Source of the DNA: CAZOKN01 sp964580525 | GTDB lineage: Bacteria; Pseudomonadota; Alphaproteobacteria; Rickettsiales; UBA6187 | Assembly (NCBI GenBank): GCA_964580525.1 | Contig: CAZOKN010000033.1 | Location: 1-18,989, forward strand | Direction: 5' to 3' | DNA length: 18,989 nt | Shown: piece after piece, positions 15,172 through 18,989 of the stretch | How positions within the stretch are numbered: position 1 is the first letter of the stretch | Layout of the letters: the number at the start of each line of letters is the position of its first letter | Translations under genes and position numbers: made by a program | Notes under the pieces: generated by a model | Told to the model about the DNA's origin: nothing | Databases searched by the model: none | Seen by the model: only the letters and a program-made list of their open reading frames with translations

Positions 15172-15519
15172 TTATTTTACTTTTTCTAATTTAATTCCAC
15201 GTGAAATTTGTCCGTCTGTGCTAAAATCAAAAGTTTTTTGCCATTGTGTACCACATGCTTCAACTGTCCATATTTCTTGCCACCATATTCCATTCTTACT
15301 TTCTTCTTTATATCTCGTATTTATTATTTTCATGTTTTTTTTATTACAAGATGGCAAATAAGAAGACACACTTACAAACATTGAATTACTAGCAACTGCT
15401 TGCTGATTTCCATTGGCTTTTGTGTTTCCTGGTATTGGCTGGCAAGGTCCATCCCAACATCTATTTGGACTACATGAAATTAAAACCAATAAACTAACAA
15501 ATAATAAATATTTCTTCAT
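15172..15519 (-). CDS. Lipoprotein paralogue B, candidate periplasmic immunity protein
   Basis: A 115-residue lipoprotein (MKKYLLFVSLLVLISC, Cys16) that aligns along its full length with the preceding gene. Shared points are C..GPC..IPGN.(K)A...QQ, MK(I)INT(R)Y, WWQEIWTVEACGTQW and a final DGQ....GIKLEKVK. Besides the lipid Cys, four cysteines are conserved between the pair, suggesting two disulfides in the periplasm. Its ATG follows the stop of paralogue A with no base between, so it is translationally coupled and lacks its own clear ribosome site. Position behind a lipase-like toxin suggests that it protects the producer in the periplasm; this is inference. Confidence 0.85.
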   Translation of the reverse strand: MKKYLLFVSLLVLISCSPNRCWDGPCQPIPGNTKANGNQQAVASNSMFVSVSSYLPSCNKKNMKIINTRYKEESKNGIWWQEIWTVEACGTQWQKTFDFSTDGQISRGIKLEKVK

Positions 15520-15870
15520 TTATTTTACTTGTGTTAAACGAATGCCACCACCAACTTGACCATCTGGATGAAATTCAATCTTATTTTTCCATCTTGTTCC
15601 ACATGCTTGAATCGTCCATGTTTCTTCCCACCAGCTATATCGGCTAATACCTTCGTAGTGAGTATCTATAACTTTCATATCTTTACATCCATGAACATAA
15701 TATCTTGCACTGTCAAATAACGAAGCTGCCGCATAGGTTTGTTGTATAGGAGTAGCCCTAGAATTTCCTGGAATATCGACGCATGGGTCTTTAAAACAAT
15801 TAGGAAACTCGCCACATCCAACAAGTAAAAATGATATTATTATAAAATTTATTTTTTTATTTAATTTCAT
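15520..15870 (-). CDS. Lipoprotein paralogue A, candidate periplasmic immunity protein
   Basis: A 116-residue lipoprotein with signal MKLNKKINFIIISFLLVGC (Cys19). The mature part has CFKDPCVDIPGNSRA, a middle HGCKDMKVIDTHYEG, WWEETWTIQACGTRW and an ending DGQVGGGIRLTQVK. The W.E.WT...CG core followed by a strand ending in a Gly-rich turn resembles small beta-rich lipoproteins found in several proteobacteria, but no function is assigned. The gene begins 13 bases after the stop of the lipase-like toxin module, so the two are expected on one transcript. It is a tandem duplicate of the next gene. Confidence 0.85.
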   Translation of the reverse strand: MKLNKKINFIIISFLLVGCGEFPNCFKDPCVDIPGNSRATPIQQTYAAASLFDSARYYVHGCKDMKVIDTHYEGISRYSWWEETWTIQACGTRWKNKIEFHPDGQVGGGIRLTQVK

Positions 15871-15883
15871 CCATTAGGCCTAT

Positions 15884-17887
15884 TTAATTATTTTTACAAA
15901 CGCTACAAATATAATTTGAATGTGTACTCAAAGGTGTAAATAACAAAGGAGCTCTTATTATACTTGATATAGCTTCTCCTGTAGATTCAGCATTTCCCCC
16001 AATAATTTTTCCTACAAAATCACCTGGATTATTTTTAATAACTGGGGTACTTATAACATTACTATTAACGGAAAGAATATCTTGTCTATTCACCGGACTA
16101 CCAGAAAACTGCAATAAATCATTAGTAAACGCACTAGGATTGCTTTGAGTAGCCAAAAACAACCTAACCGCTCCCGCACTGTGGCTGGCATCAATGATAC
16201 CAACGTTTTGCTGGCTGATAGCTGATATAAAATGATTATCCTGAGCCATGTTCACTGTTTGTATATCATTACCCACAAATTTATTATATCCAACCTCCAA
16301 CAAATCAGGAACAAGTCCATGGTTAGGGTCGTAAGCTATAACAAATTCACTTTGATTAGTTTGCATCAGGCCATTACGTATAGCATCTTCTGGGCTGTTC
16401 ATAATGCCGTTCATAAATAAGCCTTTTACACCAGCAAAAATATCAATGTTATCAATGGCATAATCATAATCGTAAGTATTAACATTAGCAAGATAACGTT
16501 CTCCGCTACTTAAGACCATGTAAGTATCATCACCAGATTTTTCCCATTTTACTTTTACTTCGCCGGATTGAATTGCTTTAAGCTGAGTTTTTGTTATTCC
16601 TTCAATACTAACTTTCATATACTCACGATCACTTGTAAAGAATGCTCCAACCTGACGAATTAAACCTCCGTGATTACTAGGCAATGGAACGATATCGGCC
16701 ACTAAATAGTTAGCAACAATCACCGTATTAGTATTAACAACCTGATCATACCCATCCTTCAGCTGCCAAGCCAGATCAGGAGCGACCTGCACATTGTTGG
16801 TGCTATATTGCACTACGCCAGATTGTGATTCAGCAATGTCTGCTGAAGTGTAAACATCTTCCTCATCATCGCTAACTACAGCACTGGCGCCAGCACCGAT
16901 TATTCTTGCATAATCGCTATTTATATTATGCGAACCAGTAATACTACCTATCGTACCACCAATTGCGCCGGCAGTACAATCATTCCCCGCCGCACTTGCT
17001 GTTCCGCAACCTATTGCGCCCTGTATAGCAGTGTTCAAAATGCTATCCTGGTTGCCGGCAAACTGGTCAGCGGCAACGCCAGAACCCCATGTGCCAAAGG
17101 CTCCGGCAATTCCATTTTGTAACCTATTCTGTAAGCTATCTTCGAAGTCTGTGCCGTTGATTAAACTTTCAGTACTTGCACCAACACCAGATTTAATTAC
17201 TGCATAATCAATACGTTGACCTAGAGTTGCTGTGCTATTTTGATTTAGTGTATTGCTATTCACCGTATCACCAAGGCCTACCGCGTTTGCAGTTCCGGCA
17301 GTTGCGCCGGCAGTTATCACCGATATTGCTAACTGTTTCAGGTATTCATCTGAACCAATTTCCTTCATCACAGCTCCCATATCGCCGCCATTGTTAATAG
17401 TAGAAATCAACGAAGTGGAGGCAAGTGATGCAGCGGCAGCACTTATTGCTGCAGACATCGCTGCCATTGTAGTAGCACTTACTACTGTTGCAGTAACAGC
17501 AGCAGTTGTTGCAGTTGCCGCAGTTACAGTAACTGTTGCGCCAACAGCCGCGGTTCCGGCTGCAGCTGATCCTGCTCCCACAAAACCCATTGCTCCCATT
17601 GCTGCGGCACCAGCTCCTGCTGTGAAAATAGCAATAACAATCGCAATAATCACTGCAGCAACGGCGGTTAATCCCTGGCCGCTATGATCCCATGCGTTGT
17701 AGGCAGCATTAACTTTTTTCCAGTCGATATTTGGATTATTTTTGAGGTCAGCGAGATATTCTAATCCTGGCTGCTTAGATAAAATATCGATCGATTCCTC
17801 GATGGAGCCAGCGTTTTTGATATCAACTTCAACTCCTTGTAAAGCGTTTATCACTAGCTGGTTGCGCGCGACAATCTCTGTCATCAC
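15884..17887 (-). CDS. Orphan CdiA/FHA-type C-terminal module with DUF637-like region and lipase-like toxin domain
   Basis: The frame encodes 667 residues from a GTG at 17887 (ATG next codon); it is open back to 17926. It has no signal peptide, no TPS domain and no ribosome site, and its first residues (SSGGYSSSDVV, then MTEIVARNQLVINALQ) look like the middle of a CdiA/filamentous haemagglutinin. Residues 40-65 (PGLEYLADLKNNPNIDWKKV), an Ala-rich hydrophobic region (72-160) and 180-320 (KQLAISVITAGATAGTANAV; FGTWGSGVAADQFAGNQ) fit the DUF637 pre-toxin region. Residues about 510-667 look like an alpha/beta-hydrolase toxin: YDPNHGLVPDLLEVGYNKF, nucleophile Ser570 in DASHSAGAVR, Asp623 in NNPGDFVG and His656 in LSTHSNY. 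It is best read as a displaced cassette that may be silent unless recombined or read through. Confidence 0.8.
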   Translation of the reverse strand: MMTEIVARNQLVINALQGVEVDIKNAGSIEESIDILSKQPGLEYLADLKNNPNIDWKKVNAAYNAWDHSGQGLTAVAAVIIAIVIAIFTAGAGAAAMGAMGFVGAGSAAAGTAAVGATVTVTAATATTAAVTATVVSATTMAAMSAAISAAAASLASTSLISTINNGGDMGAVMKEIGSDEYLKQLAISVITAGATAGTANAVGLGDTVNSNTLNQNSTATLGQRIDYAVIKSGVGASTESLINGTDFEDSLQNRLQNGIAGAFGTWGSGVAADQFAGNQDSILNTAIQGAIGCGTASAAGNDCTAGAIGGTIGSITGSHNINSDYARIIGAGASAVVSDDEEDVYTSADIAESQSGVVQYSTNNVQVAPDLAWQLKDGYDQVVNTNTVIVANYLVADIVPLPSNHGGLIRQVGAFFTSDREYMKVSIEGITKTQLKAIQSGEVKVKWEKSGDDTYMVLSSGERYLANVNTYDYDYAIDNIDIFAGVKGLFMNGIMNSPEDAIRNGLMQTNQSEFVIAYDPNHGLVPDLLEVGYNKFVGNDIQTVNMAQDNHFISAISQQNVGIIDASHSAGAVRLFLATQSNPSAFTNDLLQFSGSPVNRQDILSVNSNVISTPVIKNNPGDFVGKIIGGNAESTGEAISSIIRAPLLFTPLSTHSNYICSVCKNN

Positions 17888-17946
17888 AACATCAGATGAG
17901 CTGTAGCCGCCGCTGCTCTGGCTTACCTATTTTTTTATAATAAAGC

Positions 17947-18201
17947 TTAATCTTGGCGCTCAATAATTAATTCACTTGAGCCATCTTGGAGAGAATTACT
18001 TTCATCTAAGTGTATATGATAGCCTTCAGGAACATTATCCTGTGATAAAGACAAAAAAATTCTTGCCAGAGAGATTAATCCTTCCTTGTTAGATTTTAGG
18101 ATAATTTGTTTATTATTAGTGATTTTTATTTTGAAATTTTTTTCCCACTTTATTTTTAAACCAGATTTATTATATTCAGGAAAATTTATTATTTGTTCCA
18201 T
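17947..18201 (-). CDS. Imm32-like immunity protein
   Basis: An 84-residue acidic cytoplasmic protein. The stretch SNKEGLISLARIFLSLSQDN (57-66 region), then VPEGYHIHLDESNSLQDGSSELIIER, matches the Imm32 polymorphic-toxin immunity pattern (NKEGL..LA..LL.LAQ..VP.G.H.HLDE.NSL.DGS.ELII). Imm32 proteins neutralise CDI-type toxins; the partner toxin here seems to be the broken remnant just upstream. Its ATG lies 3 bases after the remnant's stop and a GGTGG ribosome site precedes it. The family name is recalled from memory. Confidence 0.65.
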   Translation of the reverse strand: MEQIINFPEYNKSGLKIKWEKNFKIKITNNKQIILKSNKEGLISLARIFLSLSQDNVPEGYHIHLDESNSLQDGSSELIIERQD

Positions 18202-18204
18202 AGT

Positions 18205-18377
18205 CTAATCCACCAAATAAATATGTATATTTTTATCAATCATCATTTTACCTGGTTTATTACCGCAGCACAGACCTGAGCTGGTTATTTTTTTATTAAT
18301 GGATACTCCATCTTCTTCAGTATTTTCTCTGAGATATCCTTCTTAAGAACATCTTTTAGAGTTAGCTGAAGAAACAT
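18205..18377 (-). pseudogene. Frameshifted toxin C-terminal remnant
   Basis: Two overlapping frames make one coherent protein if a run of seven A (complement of 18288-18294) gains one base. The first frame gives LTLKDVLKKDISEKILKKME then YPLIKK and stops; the other continues ITSSGLCCGNKPGKMMIDKN then IHIYLVD and stops at 18205, 3 bases before the Imm32-like start. An in-frame ATG at 18377 follows a stop, so nothing upstream links it to a delivery protein. The abutment with an immunity gene suggests the tail of a toxin whose front was lost. The toxin type is unknown. A real frameshift and a sequencing error cannot be separated here. Confidence 0.4.
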
Positions 18378-18393
18378 CTATAATTACTAAGCC

Positions 18394-18636
18394 TTAATTA
18401 AGAATTTCTTCCGGGAGTGGTTTTCTAACTTTTGAAATAAATTCTTTCTCAGAAGCTCCATATTCTTTAAAATTTTCTCTTGCCTTCTTTAAAGAGACTT
18501 TATTTGCCCCTCCAGAAAAATTAGGATTATCAGATTGAACATTATCGTCTTCCCAATAACATACTGGGCAAATTTCAAAAGAACCACTTGGTTCTTCTTT
18601 TAGGGTTAAATAGTTACAGCATCTACATTTGTACAT
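18394..18636 (-). CDS. CPCC-type cysteine-rich protein, candidate immunity protein
   Basis: An 80-residue protein. The two metal-binding knuckles are YKCRCCNYLTL (2-12) and EICPVCYWEDDNVQ (21-34), followed by NPNFSGGANKVSLKKARENF (37-56), the standard body of the CPCC family; this member has CRCC in place of CPCC. Zinc binding is expected. Proteins of this type occur beside polymorphic toxins and are proposed immunity factors. The ATG follows the stop of the toxin at the window edge with no base between, the tightest form of coupling, so it is probably that toxin's antidote. Confidence 0.8.
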   Translation of the reverse strand: MYKCRCCNYLTLKEEPSGSFEICPVCYWEDDNVQSDNPNFSGGANKVSLKKARENFKEYGASEKEFISKVRKPLPEEILN

Positions 18637-18989
18637 TTATTTTACCTGATTTAACCAATAATTCATTCCGTTAGTTGGCCTAAAGAAAGTTCTTATTTGC
18701 CCTTTTGGATTAATGGAGATAAACTCATTTGTAGTTACATTGTATTTTATAGTGTCTCCAGTACTTCTGGTATATGATAATATATTTTGATTATCAACTT
18801 TACTATTTATTAAATCGTTTGCTTTTGCAGCGTATTCTTCTTGGCTTATATTTCCCCATTCGCTGCCATGTTTATTATAATGTTTTTCTAAATTATTTTT
18901 ATCCCAATTACCTTCATCATCCGGATCTGGAGCAGCACCGCCAGCAGATGCTTGAGAGCCACCAACAGCATGGTTAACACTTGTACCAT
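18637..18989 (-). CDS. C-terminal end of a polymorphic/CDI toxin, RNase-like (cut by window edge)
   Basis: The last 117 codons of a longer gene. A Gly/Ala-rich linker (GGSQASAGGAAPDPDDEGNW) leads into a compact toxin domain: LEKHYNKHGSEWGNISQEEY, ILSYTRSTGDTIKYNVTTNE, FISINPKGQIRTFFRPTNGM and NYWLNQVK at the end. The H..KHG.E..........Y head and the R..GD...Y...TNEF....G.IRTFF.P tail recall C-terminal nuclease toxins of the barnase/EndoU/colicin E5-D/RelE (BECR) type carried by CdiA-like proteins. It would cut RNA in a target cell; which RNA is unknown. The delivery part and CdiB lie outside the window. Confidence 0.75.
   Translation of the reverse strand, partial: GTSVNHAVGGSQASAGGAAPDPDDEGNWDKNNLEKHYNKHGSEWGNISQEEYAAKANDLINSKVDNQNILSYTRSTGDTIKYNVTTNEFISINPKGQIRTFFRPTNGMNYWLNQVK

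Noticed and set aside
17253..17687. Long plus-strand open frame opposite the CdiA-like fragment
   Set aside because: It is Ala/Val/Thr-rich, mirrors the Ala-rich coding region of the minus strand, and has no ribosome site or family likeness.
16928..18201. CRISPR-like or tandem repeats in the Ala-rich toxin region
   Set aside because: The repetitiveness comes from GCA/GCT codons in an Ala-rich segment, without regular repeat-spacer spacing.

Overview
The window reads as chromosomal DNA from an AT-rich Gram-negative bacterium, most likely a low-GC alphaproteobacterium. The basis is an Rrf2 regulator placed ahead of a sulfate uptake operon, a GTA-type three-TM holin with a GH24 endolysin, several lipoproteins, an outer-membrane porin and CdiA/filamentous-haemagglutinin-type sequence. 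I cannot name the species. No rRNA, tRNA, CRISPR array or transposase was seen.

Region 1 (1-6341): a truncated lipoprotein gene on the minus strand faces a seven-gene plus-strand unit: Rrf2 regulator, YezD-family small protein (812-976), OprP/OprO-type porin, sulfate-binding protein Sbp, CysT, CysW and CysA. Together they form a complete route for sulfate across both membranes, with its own probable regulator in front.

Region 2 (6342-7995): a promoter overlapped by a perfect 11-bp inverted repeat drives a three-TM holin and a GH24 endolysin, followed closely by an NADPH-dependent FMN reductase. The first two are a lysis cassette without other phage genes.

Region 3 (8000-11737): mostly minus-strand housekeeping genes, read in the order glutathione peroxidase, DODA/LigB-type dioxygenase, Bcr/CflA drug-efflux MFS and DNA-3-methyladenine glycosylase I (ATGA overlap between the last two). 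A small membrane protein and a GIY-YIG protein converge at 11461-11465.

Region 4 (11738-14707): two convergent unknown genes coding for Lys/Glu-rich, mostly helical proteins. They share one strong plus-strand terminator between them and similar promoter motifs. One has a striking histidine-rich segment. A roughly 460-bp non-coding stretch with several inverted repeats follows.

Region 5 (14708-18989): a minus-strand polymorphic-toxin (CDI-like) island. In transcription order it holds the C-terminal end of a toxin whose body lies outside the window, an abutting CPCC protein (candidate immunity), a frameshifted toxin remnant, an Imm32-like protein, a 667-aa CdiA-like fragment lacking any N-terminal delivery region, and three lipoproteins. 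The CdiA-like fragment ends in a probable serine-hydrolase (lipase-like) domain. The first two lipoproteins are tandem paralogues. The lipase-like toxin next to duplicated periplasmic lipoproteins is the most interesting candidate system here; the layout resembles a stack of orphan toxin/immunity cassettes behind a main cdiA gene. All functional statements are from reading the sequence; no database search was run.
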